Below are positions 5,608 to 5,743 of a DNA stretch of 5,743 nt, piece by piece (position 1 is the stretch's first letter; each line of letters opens with the position of its first letter). Below the pieces are notes generated by a model. That model was not told the origin of the DNA and ran no database searches. It saw only the letters and a program-made list of their open reading frames with translations. Both the position numbers and the translations under genes were made by a program. This DNA is from Nitrospirota bacterium (GTDB taxonomy: Bacteria; Nitrospirota; Nitrospiria; Nitrospirales; Nitrospiraceae). The stretch covers positions 1 through 5,743 of the forward strand of contig JAHWYE010000121.1 in assembly GCA_020028195.1 (NCBI GenBank). The letters run 5' to 3'.

Positions 5608-5743
5608 ATGAAATCGAGCTCGTTCGCGATGCAGAACGAAACTCCTCACACTCGTAACACAATTCCCGCTGCTATTAGGACCATGAGCATTCACAATTTG
5701 ATCGAGCGGTACCGAGCCCAAGGCAAGTACGTCGAAATGGAGC
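5608..5743 (+). CDS. Start of an unrecognised gene (3' truncated by the window)
   Basis: ATG at 5608 is preceded by a near-perfect ribosome binding site, AAGGAGG (5596-5602), with a 5-nt spacer. The frame is open to the end of the window, giving 45 residues that begin MKSSSFAMQNETPH and continue to IHNLIERYRAQGKYVEME. A GTG directly before the ATG is also in frame. The first 25 residues are polar, and the part from about 26 looks like an amphipathic helix. I recognise no family from this fragment. Its length and domain content lie beyond the window. The 141 nt before it, after the small HTH gene, hold a 7-bp tandem repeat CTTGGTG (5556-5569) and nothing else I can support. Confidence 0.55.
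   Translation, partial: MKSSSFAMQNETPHTRNTIPAAIRTMSIHNLIERYRAQGKYVEME

Noticed and set aside
5463..5657. 64-residue frame starting with an ATGA overlap at the end of the small HTH gene
   Set aside because: The overlap looks like coupling, but the sequence has no family resemblance and runs 50 nt into the better-supported gene that starts at 5608 with AAGGAGG.
1..5743. CRISPR array, tRNA or rRNA genes, intact insertion sequence
   Set aside because: No regularly spaced repeats, no recognisable cloverleaf or rRNA segment, and no transposase reading frame were seen on either strand.

Overview
The window is a plus-strand stretch of moderately GC-rich bacterial DNA whose centre is a complete, tightly packed signalling operon. 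Gene order and protein motifs identify a stressosome module, rsbR-rsbS-rsbT-rsbX (1148-3464). It is followed without a real gap by a soluble histidine kinase (3472-4410) and a NarL/FixJ-type response regulator (4416-5048). No sigma-B, RsbV, RsbW or RsbU phosphatase gene is visible. The style of the genes (cytosolic HisKA_3 kinase, PilZ protein with an RRxxxR start, small solo LuxR-type HTH protein) makes a Nitrospira-like Gram-negative bacterium my best guess, but this is an impression and not a proven assignment.

Layout. 1-234: the last 77 codons of an unrecognised gene. 235-390: a short spacer with a weak promoter candidate. 391-810: a PilZ-domain protein whose stop codon lies in the loop of a perfect 9-bp hairpin. 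811-1147: a 337-nt regulatory region. It holds an exact 13-bp direct repeat, an extended -10 promoter candidate, a nested set of inverted repeats starting at the predicted transcript start, and an 8-codon leader ORF with a strong ribosome binding site that overlaps the rsbR start. 1148-5048: the six-gene operon, with junctions of 13, -8, -4, 7 and 5 nt. 5049-5178: a spacer without a convincing terminator. 5179-5466: a small LuxR-type HTH protein without a receiver domain. 5608-5743: the start of another gene, with an excellent ribosome binding site, running off the window.

How the genes work together (inference from family knowledge): RsbR and RsbS should build the stressosome core that holds the switch kinase RsbT. 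Under stress RsbT phosphorylates the core and is released, and the RsbX-like phosphatase resets it. In Bacillus, free RsbT binds the N-terminal domain of the phosphatase RsbU. Here the first ~95 residues of the histidine kinase resemble that RsbT-binding domain, so the released RsbT probably controls a two-component phosphorelay to the LuxR-type regulator instead of a sigma-factor cascade. This substitution of the output module is the most interesting feature of the window. A second notable point is that the RsbR position equivalent to the usual phospho-threonine is valine, with a threonine one residue later.
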